From an uncultured Clostridia bacterium (GTDB lineage: Bacteria > Bacillota_A > Clostridia > Christensenellales > CAG-138): a stretch of DNA of 10,220 bases. Below, piece after piece: positions 1-6,472 of this stretch (positions are counted from its first letter, which is position 1; every line of letters begins with the position of its first letter). Where the stretch lies: positions 1-10,220 of the forward strand of contig CAMYWS010000027.1 in the NCBI GenBank assembly GCA_947302865.1, given 5' to 3'. The translations under genes were made by a program, and so were the position numbers. The notes beneath the pieces are model-generated. The model had not been told where the DNA came from. It worked only from the letters and a program-made list of their open reading frames with translations, and searched no databases.

Positions 1-1080
1 GACGATTTCGACTGCGGCATCATGATCTCCGCGTCGCACAATCCGTACTACGACAACGGCATCAAGCTTCTGAACGGCTACGGCGAAAAGATGGACGAGG
101 AGACCATCCTGCTCGTCGAAGAATACATCGACGGCAAGATCGAGGTCCCTGTCGCAGGACGGCACGAGATCGGCAGAACGGTCGACTACGTCGCGGGCAG
201 AAACCGCTACGTCGGCTTTTTGATCTCGCTTTCAAAGTACAGCTTCAAGGGCGTCAGGGTCGGTCTGGACGTCGCGAACGGCGCGGCGTGGCAGATCGCG
301 CGGGGCGTTTACGAAGCGCTCGGCGCGAAGGTCTACGTCATGAACGACGAGCCCGACGGCTACAACATCAACACGGACTGCGGCTCGACGCACATCGAAC
401 ACCTGCAGAAGTTCGTGGTCGAGAACAAGCTCGATATCGGCTTCGCGTTCGACGGCGACGCGGACCGCTGCCTCTGCGTGGACGAGAAGGGCAACGTCGT
501 CACCGGCGACCATACGCTCTACATCTACGGACTATACATGAAGGAGCGCGGAAAGCTCCTGAACAACAAGGTCGTCACGACAGTCATGTCGAACTTCGGC
601 CTTTACAAGGCGCTCGACAAGGTCGGCATCGAGTATGACAAGACCAAGGTCGGCGACAAGTACGTCTATGAGAACATGGTGAGGACCGGCAACCGCATCG
701 GCGGCGAGCAGAGCGGTCACACGATCTTTTTGAAGTACGAAACGACCGGCGACGGTATCCTGACCTCCCTGAAGCTGATGGAGGTCATGCTGGCGAAGGG
801 CAAGCCGATGAGCGAGCTCGCCGCGCCCGTCGTGTTCTATCCGCAGGTGCTGAAAAACGTCCGCGTAAAGTCCAAGCCCGAAGCGCAGAACGATCCTGAC
901 GTTCAGGCGGCGGTGAAGCGGGTCGCCGACGAGCTCGGCGATACCGGCCGTATTCTCGTGCGCGAGTCCGGCACGGAGCCGGTCATCCGCGTCATGGTCG
1001 AGGCGGGCACAAACGAGATCTGCGAGAAGTATGTCGATTCCGTGATCGAAGTAATCAAGGCGAAGGGACATCTCGCGTAA
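1..1080 (+). CDS. glmM: Phosphoglucosamine mutase GlmM, 5' end outside the window
   Basis: The enzyme converts glucosamine-6-phosphate to glucosamine-1-phosphate in the cytoplasm, a step toward UDP-N-acetylglucosamine and peptidoglycan. The frame is open from base 1 and 359 residues are visible; the family is usually about 445 residues, so roughly 90 N-terminal residues are missing. The ATG at 22 is internal, because it lies just before the active-site loop. Family landmarks are all present in order: the phosphoserine loop ISASHNP (25-45, catalytic serine codon 34-36), the metal-binding loop DGDADR (451-468), the sugar-binding loop GEQSGH (703-720), and the phosphate-binding loop RESGTEP (961-981). 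A phosphomannomutase of the same superfamily is possible, but GGEQSGH plus a GTEPVIRVMVE ending fits GlmM best. An intrinsic terminator follows 23 nt after the stop, so this gene ends its transcription unit. Confidence 0.93.
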   Translation, partial: DDFDCGIMISASHNPYYDNGIKLLNGYGEKMDEETILLVEEYIDGKIEVPVAGRHEIGRTVDYVAGRNRYVGFLISLSKYSFKGVRVGLDVANGAAWQIARGVYEALGAKVYVMNDEPDGYNINTDCGSTHIEHLQKFVVENKLDIGFAFDGDADRCLCVDEKGNVVTGDHTLYIYGLYMKERGKLLNNKVVTTVMSNFGLYKALDKVGIEYDKTKVGDKYVYENMVRTGNRIGGEQSGHTIFLKYETTGDGILTSLKLMEVMLAKGKPMSELAAPVVFYPQVLKNVRVKSKPEAQNDPDVQAAVKRVADELGDTGRILVRESGTEPVIRVMVEAGTNEICEKYVDSVIEVIKAKGHLA

Positions 1081-1102
1081 CGTACAGACAAATACAACGC
1101 TG

Positions 1103-1128
1103 AAGCTGCCGTGATCGGCAGCTTTTTT
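1103..1128 (+). terminator. Rho-independent terminator of glmM
   Basis: An 8-bp perfect stem (AAGCTGCC at 1103-1110 with GGCAGCTT at 1117-1124) has a 6-nt loop and runs into six T residues (1123-1128). It lies 23 nt after the glmM stop. Confidence 0.92.
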
Positions 1129-1243
1129 GATGCTTTGGCAACAAAATAACGCAAATCCGGCTGTTTACCGCGGATTGACACAAAAATGCAACAGATTCGG
1201 GCAAAACTGTTCACAAAGATAACGCAGTTTGTTCAAATCGCGG

Positions 1244-1256
1244 TGCTATGATCAAT
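1244..1256 (+). promoter_or_regulatory. Candidate extended -10 promoter for the first propeller gene
   Basis: TGCTATGATCAAT contains a TG extension and the -10-like hexamer TATGAT (1247-1252), giving a predicted transcript start near 1259. The region where a -35 should lie (GCAGTT at 1224-1229) is poor. The call therefore rests on the extended -10 and on an almost identical 13-mer at two other promoters in this window (3687 and 5677). A 6-bp inverted repeat AAACTG/CAGTTT (1204-1209, 1225-1230) lies immediately upstream. Confidence 0.5.
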
Positions 1257-1258
1257 AT

Positions 1259-1557
1259 GGTGGAAAAGCATAGGGTCTCCGTTTTTTGAGAAAAAAACGC
1301 GACAGCGGCGCAAGATGTAGCGAAAAACAGGGCGGCCGCACGCAAGATACGACCCGGAAACGGGCGGATCCCGCCGGACCGGACGCCGACTGCGAAAAAA
1401 TGCGGTAAAATTTACGCGCCAAAAGATGACCTGCTTTCCTGTGGAAACGAATGCTTGCACATGCCCGGGAAATACCGAACAGGATCGATCCCGAGATCCC
1501 GGACATGATCCGAATATCCGCGGCGAACGCTTTGCGGACCGAATATCAGGAGGAACT
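1259..1557 (+). other. Long untranslated leader of the first propeller gene (part of the 477-nt gene-free stretch 1081-1557)
   Basis: If transcription starts near 1259, about 300 nt precede the start codon. Small hairpins can be seen. CGTTTTTT/AAAAAACG closes a GAGA tetraloop (1280-1299). CCCG/CGGG closes a GAAA tetraloop (1353-1364). GGCGG/CCGCC (1363-1375) has a 3-nt loop and competes with the previous stem. A near-palindromic GTAAAATTTAC lies at 1405-1415. I do not recognise a known riboswitch or T-box here, and no hairpin followed by a T-run (attenuator) is evident before the gene. A 10-codon frame starting ATG GTG GAA at 1257 and ending at 1289 overlaps the predicted start site; there is no evidence it is translated. 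The rest of 1081-1557 holds only the glmM terminator and the promoter. Confidence 0.4.
1548..1553 (+). promoter_or_regulatory. Ribosome-binding site fixing the start of the first propeller gene
   Basis: AGGAGG lies 4 nt before ATG 1558. It selects this start over the in-frame ATG at 1426, which has no such site and would add 44 residues without family character in front of the basic, membrane-anchor N-terminus. Confidence 0.8.
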
Positions 1558-3504
1558 ATGACGCAGCAAAATAGGAAAAAAAGAAGGAGAAGGGTGCAGC
1601 CGCGCTTTTACGTGATCGTTTCGATCTTCGCGCTCCTGCTCCTGATGCTGATCGGTCTGATCATCTGGACGACCGTCAGCTGCGCGCAGGAAAAGCGGGA
1701 GGAGCAGGAACGGCGCAATCAGTTTCTGATCGAGGAGGAACGGCTTGAGGCGGAATACAACGCGCAGGTGCAGGATAATCCGGACGGCTACGAGAACGTT
1801 GTGCGCCCGACGATCTCCTACGAGGATTACGTAAACGGCGCGACGCTACCGCCGGTCCCGACCGCGATCCCGACGCCTACGCCGACCCCGCGGCCCACGC
1901 CCTACATGATCGCGGATTCCAATCCCGAAAAGTACGGTTTTGCGCCGCATCTGCAGGTCGGCGGCCGGTTTGAAAACGGCGCGTATACCGGCGGCGAAGA
2001 GGTCATGGCAAACAGCTATCAGCGCTCCGAACCGATCGAATTCCCGTCCGCGGACGCATACAACGCGGAAAACATCAAGGGCATCCTGACTTTCCGCGGC
2101 AACAACTGGAGAAACATGTCCGGCACCGACACGGTCAATCTGACCGAGTACAAGCTGACGCAGGTATGGGATAAGGCGATCTCATCGCTTACAAAGGGCG
2201 GCGGAAGCGGAAGCTGGTCCGGCTGCGGATGGACGGGTCAGCCGCTGATCGTGCAGTGGCCTGCGGAAACGCGGAGGATCATGAACCTCCGCGACTGGGC
2301 AAAGCAGAAGGAGAACCTCGTCGAGGTCATCTATCCGACCGAGGACGGCAATATCTACTTCCTCGATCTGGAAACCGGCGAGGAAACGCGCGACAAGATC
2401 GTTCTGAACGTCCCGTTCAAGGGCACCGGCAGCATTGACCCGAGAGGCATCCCGCTGCTGTACTGCGGCTCCGGCGATCAGTACGAGAGCGAGAACCAGA
2501 AATCACGCGCGTTCATCATTTCGCTGATCAACGGCAACGTGCTGTATGAGTTCGGCAAGCAGGGCACCGATCCCTTTGCGCGGCGCAAGTGGTACGCGTA
2601 CGACTCCGCGCCGCTCGTCGACGCCGAGACCGACACGCTGATCTATCCGGGCGAGAACGGCATCGTGTATACGATGAAGCTCAATACCGTGTACGATCCG
2701 GAACTCGGTTCGGTCTCGGTCAATCCGTCGGACATCGTCAAGTTCCGCTACGACTGCAACAACATCTACGACGACATCGACATTGCGGATTCGGCGCACA
2801 AATGGCAGGGCTACGAGGGCAGCGCGGTTGCGTGGAACGGACACCTGTATCTTGCAAGCAACGACGGCATGTTCCAGTGCATCGACCTCAACACGATGCG
2901 CGTCGTCTGGATCGCGAATACGGAGGACGATACGAACGGCAGCCCGGTTCTGGATGTGATTTCCGATGACGAAGCGTACCTGTACGTCGGCACGTCGCTG
3001 CATTTCAACAAGGACAAGAACAACACGGGCATCGCGCCGTTCTTCAAGATCGACGCCATGACCGGCGAGATCAAGGGACGTTACGGGCTGGAGGTATTCA
3101 CCGTCTCCGGCGTATCCGGCGGCATTCAGGCGACCGCGGTCGTCGGGCGGCAGGGCAGCAATATCGAGGACCTCGTGATTGTGCCGATCGCGCGGTACGG
3201 AAACAAGGACGCCGGCGTTTTGGTCGCGCTCGATAAGGAGACGTTCACCGAAAAATGGAAGTTCGAGATGGACAATTACGCATGGTCCAGTCCGGCGGTC
3301 ATATACGACTCGGAGAACAGAGGATATGTCATACAGGCGGATTCCAGGGGCTACATCTTCCTGATAGACGCGGCAACGGGCAAGCAGCGCGGCGTTACGC
3401 GCCCGACGGATACGACTTTCGAAGCGTCACCGGCGCTGTTCGGCAACATGCTCGTAGTCGGCTGCCGCGGCGGGCAGAAGATCTTCGGCATCCGCATCAA
3501 CTGA
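1558..3504 (+). CDS. Membrane-anchored PQQ-like beta-propeller protein, paralog 1
   Basis: The 648-aa protein has no function I can assign. Its N-terminus is strongly basic (KKRRRR, residues 7-12), followed by one hydrophobic helix (about 17-37) that fits an uncleaved signal anchor with the rest outside the cell. Next come a charged, probably coiled segment rich in Glu and Arg (44-70) and a Pro/Thr-rich spacer (98-116, TPTPTPRPTP), typical of a stalk through the cell wall. Residues about 170-648 form repeated blades with the xLDxxTGxxxW-like signature of PQQ/quinoprotein-type propellers: FLDLETGEE (268-276), CIDLNTMRVVW (441-451), KIDAMTGEIKG (497-507), ALDKETFTEKW (557-567), LIDAATGKQRG (602-612). 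About seven or eight blades fit. No enzymatic residues are evident, so a binding or scaffold role (BamB-like fold) is inference. It is clearly paralogous to the next gene, sharing WTGQPLIV, DGNIYF and DPRGIP. A terminator follows, so it is probably monocistronic. Confidence 0.82.
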   Translation: MTQQNRKKRRRRVQPRFYVIVSIFALLLLMLIGLIIWTTVSCAQEKREEQERRNQFLIEEERLEAEYNAQVQDNPDGYENVVRPTISYEDYVNGATLPPVPTAIPTPTPTPRPTPYMIADSNPEKYGFAPHLQVGGRFENGAYTGGEEVMANSYQRSEPIEFPSADAYNAENIKGILTFRGNNWRNMSGTDTVNLTEYKLTQVWDKAISSLTKGGGSGSWSGCGWTGQPLIVQWPAETRRIMNLRDWAKQKENLVEVIYPTEDGNIYFLDLETGEETRDKIVLNVPFKGTGSIDPRGIPLLYCGSGDQYESENQKSRAFIISLINGNVLYEFGKQGTDPFARRKWYAYDSAPLVDAETDTLIYPGENGIVYTMKLNTVYDPELGSVSVNPSDIVKFRYDCNNIYDDIDIADSAHKWQGYEGSAVAWNGHLYLASNDGMFQCIDLNTMRVVWIANTEDDTNGSPVLDVISDDEAYLYVGTSLHFNKDKNNTGIAPFFKIDAMTGEIKGRYGLEVFTVSGVSGGIQATAVVGRQGSNIEDLVIVPIARYGNKDAGVLVALDKETFTEKWKFEMDNYAWSSPAVIYDSENRGYVIQADSRGYIFLIDAATGKQRGVTRPTDTTFEASPALFGNMLVVGCRGGQKIFGIRIN

Positions 3505-3594
3505 CCTGCCGGTTTCGCCGGATCCGACGGATCGACGTGCAGCCTTACCGTTAAGATCGCACGCCGAACAGGTTTATCCGTTTGATACAGATCG

Positions 3595-3630
3595 ATCCCC
3601 CTTTGCATCAGCGAGGGGGATTTCCTTTTA
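3595..3630 (+). terminator. Rho-independent terminator after the first propeller gene
   Basis: The perfect 8-bp stem ATCCCCCT (3595-3602) / AGGGGGAT (3614-3621) has an 11-nt loop, followed by a T-rich tract TTTCCTTTTATT beginning at 3621. The hairpin lies inside the longest open frame of the next gene, which argues that this frame starts downstream at 3702. Confidence 0.85.
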
Positions 3631-3666
3631 TTAACGGAAATGTCGAAAATAGTTTGCATTTTCGCG

Positions 3667-3699
3667 TTGCGTGCGGCGGGGGAATATGCTATTATCAAT
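3667..3699 (+). promoter_or_regulatory. Promoter of the second propeller gene
   Basis: TTGCGT (-35, 3667-3672), a 17-nt spacer and TATTAT (-10, 3690-3695), with a TG extension at 3687-3688. The predicted start of transcription, 6 to 7 nt past the -10, falls at or next to the A of ATG 3702. The core TGCTATTATCAAT matches those at 1244 and 5677. Confidence 0.7.
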
Positions 3700-3701
3700 C
3701 C

Positions 3702-5600
3702 ATGGCAAGAAAGCAGCAAAGGACGATCAGTCCGAAATTCATCATGTTCTGCGCGTCGGTGTTCATCTTCGTGATCGCCGTCGTGATCCTGATATTCGCC
3801 GTGGGACTCCGGGATTCGATCCCCAAAAAGAGCGGCTCCGGCTGCGGCAAGACGCAGGACGCGCTGTCCTTTGCGACGGAGATCGACACAAATCCCGCCG
3901 AATCGAGCGCAAAACCGCAGTCGCAGGCGACCGAATCGCCGACCGAAGCGTCCGTGATCCCCGACCCGCCCGCGCTTTCGGACGGCATTTCGTACAGCAT
4001 CACCCCCGCAGAGGAAGCGAAGCCCTCGAATTTCGGCTTCACTTACGAGATCCGCAAGAACAACCGCGACGACAGCTATTCCTCGAACCCGAATGAGAAC
4101 GCGTTTTCGTTCGGCAGCGGGCAGGACTATACGGAAGTCAAGGGCATCACGACGTTCGCCGGCAACAATTACCGCAGCGGATTCTCCTACGGCACCGCAC
4201 GCGTGACGATGCAGACGCTGGAACAGGTCTGGTCGTTCGCCATCGGTTCGGCAAACGGCTTTGCCGGCGCTTCATGGACCGGTCAGCCGCTGATCGTGAC
4301 ATGGGAGGGACAGACGCTGAAAACACTCGGCGTGCGCGACGAATTCCGGGCGAAGGATACCCTTACGGAGGTCATCCTGTGCGGTTCGGACGGCAATATC
4401 TATTTCTACGAGCTGGAAAGCGGCAGCCGCACGCGCGAGCCGATCCTGCTGAACGCGCCGATGTTCGGGACCCCGACGCTCGACCCGCGCGGTATCCCGA
4501 TGCTTTACATCGGGCAGGGAACGCAGTCCGAGAAAAACAGCAACAAGTCCGCGGCGTTTGCGGTCAACCTCTGCAGCAACACCTTCCAGACGATCGTTTC
4601 CGGCAAGGACTATACGGCGCGCCGCAGCGACTGGTCGGCGTTCGATTCGAGCCCCCTGATCATCGAGGACACGCTGATCTGGCCGAGCGAGAACGGCGTT
4701 CTGTATCTCATCGAGCTAAACACGAGCTACGACGCGGCGTCCGGCACGCTGTCCATCAATCCCGGCGACAAGATCAAATACCGCTATTCCGGTTCCGGCT
4801 ACACAAGCGTCACGCAGGCGGGCAGACGCGCGTACGGCTTTGAATCCTCGGTCTCCGCGTTCCGCAATTTCCTGTATCTGACCGATAACGGCGGATACCT
4901 GCAATGCGTCGATCTCAACACGCTGAAACTCCAGTTCGTCACCGACGTCGGCGGCGATTCCGACGCGACGCCCGTGCTCGAGGAGGACGGAAACGACGGT
5001 ACGGTCTACGTATACACCGTGTCGCAGACCGATCAGCAGGATCCGTCGCTTCAGAACGGCTACGGCTTCTGCTTCGTGCGCAAGATCAACGCGCTCACCG
5101 GCGCGGTCGTCTGGGAAAACAAACAGTTTGTGCAGATCCTCGATCCGACCACGGCAAAGAGCATGAGGGGCGGCAGCAAATCCACGCCGCACATCGGACA
5201 CGGCACGATCGGCGATCTTCTGATCTGCTCGTTCTACGGGCTGACCGTGCAGACGACCGACGCGGACGGCAACGTCGGCTACACCTACGGCGGCAAGATC
5301 ATGGCGTTCGACCGCAAGACCGGCGCCGTGCGCTGGGAGATCACGCAGACCGGCAACGCGGACTACGTCTCCTCGCCGCTCGTCGTCTACAACGCCCGCG
5401 GCGACGCCTATCTCATCGCCTGCGACCGCGACGGCGGCATGCGCCTTTACGACGCGGCGCGTCCCGGTGAAAACGCGCTCTTCGCGCTCGACCTCGGCGA
5501 ACGCATCGACGCGACGCCCGTCGCCTGCAACAACTACATCGTGGTCGCCACCACCGGCACGACCGAGCAGTGCCGCATCTTCTGCCTGAAGCTGAACTGA
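3702..5600 (+). CDS. Membrane-anchored PQQ-like beta-propeller protein, paralog 2, probably leaderless
   Basis: The 632-aa protein has the same plan as its upstream neighbour: a short basic N-terminus (MARKQQR), one hydrophobic anchor helix (about 13-35), a low-complexity Ser/Thr/Pro/Glu/Ala spacer (about 60-108), then a propeller from about residue 145. Shared landmarks include TFAGNNYR (151-158), SWTGQPLIV (191-199), DGNIYF (230-235), DPRGIPMLYIG (261-271) and later blades such as CVDLNTLKLQF, KINALTGAVVWEN and AFDRKTGAVRWEI. Function is unknown; an extracellular binding or assembly scaffold is inference. The start at ATG 3702 is chosen because the frame upstream crosses a terminator and promoter. 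The nearest purine-rich run (GGGGG, 3678-3682) is 19 nt away, too far for normal Shine-Dalgarno use, and the promoter puts the transcript start on the start codon. A strong terminator follows. Confidence 0.82.
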   Translation: MARKQQRTISPKFIMFCASVFIFVIAVVILIFAVGLRDSIPKKSGSGCGKTQDALSFATEIDTNPAESSAKPQSQATESPTEASVIPDPPALSDGISYSITPAEEAKPSNFGFTYEIRKNNRDDSYSSNPNENAFSFGSGQDYTEVKGITTFAGNNYRSGFSYGTARVTMQTLEQVWSFAIGSANGFAGASWTGQPLIVTWEGQTLKTLGVRDEFRAKDTLTEVILCGSDGNIYFYELESGSRTREPILLNAPMFGTPTLDPRGIPMLYIGQGTQSEKNSNKSAAFAVNLCSNTFQTIVSGKDYTARRSDWSAFDSSPLIIEDTLIWPSENGVLYLIELNTSYDAASGTLSINPGDKIKYRYSGSGYTSVTQAGRRAYGFESSVSAFRNFLYLTDNGGYLQCVDLNTLKLQFVTDVGGDSDATPVLEEDGNDGTVYVYTVSQTDQQDPSLQNGYGFCFVRKINALTGAVVWENKQFVQILDPTTAKSMRGGSKSTPHIGHGTIGDLLICSFYGLTVQTTDADGNVGYTYGGKIMAFDRKTGAVRWEITQTGNADYVSSPLVVYNARGDAYLIACDRDGGMRLYDAARPGENALFALDLGERIDATPVACNNYIVVATTGTTEQCRIFCLKLN

Positions 5601-5616
5601 CCCCAATAATCAACGC

Positions 5617-5642
5617 GCCCGCCGATCCCGGCGGGCTTTTTT
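5617..5642 (+). terminator. Rho-independent terminator after the second propeller gene
   Basis: The perfect 8-bp GC stem GCCCGCCG (5617-5624) / CGGCGGGC (5629-5636) has a 4-nt loop, followed by six T (5637-5642). It lies 16 nt after the stop codon. Confidence 0.95.
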
Positions 5643-5656
5643 CGTATACGAACACC

Positions 5657-5685
5657 TTGCAACGACGGGCGGGATTTGATATAAT
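5657..5685 (+). promoter_or_regulatory. Strong sigma-A-type promoter of the surE operon
   Basis: TTGCAA (5657-5662), a 17-nt spacer and consensus TATAAT (5680-5685), with a TG extension (5677-5678). Predicted transcription start is near 5692, leaving a leader of about 22 nt before surE. The -10 is embedded in a perfect dyad (5675-5698). Confidence 0.88.
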
Positions 5686-5698
5686 CAATTATATCAAA
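5675..5698 (+). repeat. Perfect 24-bp dyad overlapping the -10 and start site (candidate operator)
   Basis: Arms TTTGATATAAT (5675-5685) and ATTATATCAAA (5688-5698) are exact reverse complements separated by CA. The symmetry ends at both outer edges (A5674 against C5699). It covers the -10 and the predicted start site, where a dimeric repressor would block RNA polymerase. It also places an identical TGATATAAT on the - strand. No T-run follows it, so it is not a terminator. Confidence 0.75.
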
Positions 5699-5713
5699 CT
5701 GGGGGCATATGGA

Positions 5714-6472
5714 ATGAAGATCCTTCTGGTCAACGACGACGGCATCGACGCGGTCGGCATCCGGCGCCTGATCGAAGCGCTTTCCGGGTCGCACACGGTG
5801 TGGATCGCCGCGCCGGACCGGCAGAGAAGCGCCGCGAGCATGGCGATGACGCTGAACACGCCGCTTCGCGCGGAGCCGCATGCGATCGACGGCGCGGAGA
5901 TCGCGTTCGCGGTCGACGGCACGCCCGTGGATTGCGCACGGCTCGGGCTCGGCAACCTTGTGCCCGAAAAGCCGGACCTTGTGATCTCGGGGATCAACCA
6001 CGGACCGAACCTCGGCAGCGACACGCTCTATTCCGGAACGTGCGGCGCGGCGCAGCAGGCGGCGGTCCTGGGCGTACAGGCGATCGCCGTGTCTCTGGAC
6101 CACCGGGACCCGACGCATTTTGAGACCGCTGTCGCCGCAGCACAGCGTATGATCGGGATCGCGGAAAAGCATCCGCTGCCGTTCGGCATGTTCTGGAACG
6201 TCAATGTACCCGATCTGCCGTCCGGACAGATCAAAGGGTACCGCGTGACGGGTCTTGCCATGGTGAACTACAACGGGGTCTACGACCGGCGCGAAGACCC
6301 GCTCGGACGGCCGTATTACTGGGTGCCGCGCGGGAAGCTCCCGTGCGACCCGGACGAGGACAGCGATTACGCGTGGATGAAGAAGGGGTATATCACGGTC
6401 ACGCCGATGGGCTTCCACAGCGAGAAGCTCGACGCGGTCGATCTTTCGGACGAATTCGGAGGCGAAGCATGA
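5714..6472 (+). CDS. surE: 5'/3'-nucleotidase SurE
   Basis: This 252-aa cytoplasmic, divalent-metal-dependent phosphatase acts on nucleoside monophosphates; its length is normal for the family. The N-terminus MKILLVNDDG carries the metal-binding Asp8-Asp9, Ser39 sits in APDRQRSAAS, and the metal-site Asn95 in SGINHGPNLG, followed by the YSGTCGAA block (106-113; usually YSGTVGAA). ATG 5714 starts exactly at the family N-terminus; the upstream open frame crosses the preceding terminator and promoter. The ribosome-binding site is mediocre (GGGGG at 5701-5705, 8 nt away). It is the first gene of the operon and its stop overlaps the next start as ATGA (6469-6472), so translation is likely coupled. 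With cmk two genes on, a nucleotide-pool role is plausible. Confidence 0.95.
   Translation: MKILLVNDDGIDAVGIRRLIEALSGSHTVWIAAPDRQRSAASMAMTLNTPLRAEPHAIDGAEIAFAVDGTPVDCARLGLGNLVPEKPDLVISGINHGPNLGSDTLYSGTCGAAQQAAVLGVQAIAVSLDHRDPTHFETAVAAAQRMIGIAEKHPLPFGMFWNVNVPDLPSGQIKGYRVTGLAMVNYNGVYDRREDPLGRPYYWVPRGKLPCDPDEDSDYAWMKKGYITVTPMGFHSEKLDAVDLSDEFGGEA

Noticed and set aside
1175..1180. Perfect TTGACA hexamer in the gap after glmM
   Set aside because: No TATAAT-like element lies 15-19 nt downstream, so I do not call it a -35.
1426..1557. 44-residue N-terminal extension of the first propeller gene
   Set aside because: No ribosome-binding site at 1426, while AGGAGG precedes ATG 1558 and the paralog also begins with a short basic segment before the anchor helix.
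1259..1557. Known riboswitch or T-box in the leader
   Set aside because: No conserved T-box sequence and no TPP, cobalamin or cyclic-dinucleotide core motif was recognised by eye; a covariance-model search would decide.
3511..3533. Small hairpins just after the first propeller stop (CCGG..CCGG, GATCC..GGATC)
   Set aside because: Short stems with no T-run; the real terminator is at 3595-3630.
3582..3701. 40-residue N-terminal extension of the second propeller gene
   Set aside because: It would be encoded through a strong terminator hairpin and the gene's own promoter.
4716..5606. 296-aa open frame on the - strand within the second propeller gene
   Set aside because: Arg/Val/Asp-rich shadow of a GC-rich gene, with no recognisable motif and no ribosome-binding site; the + strand gene explains the region.
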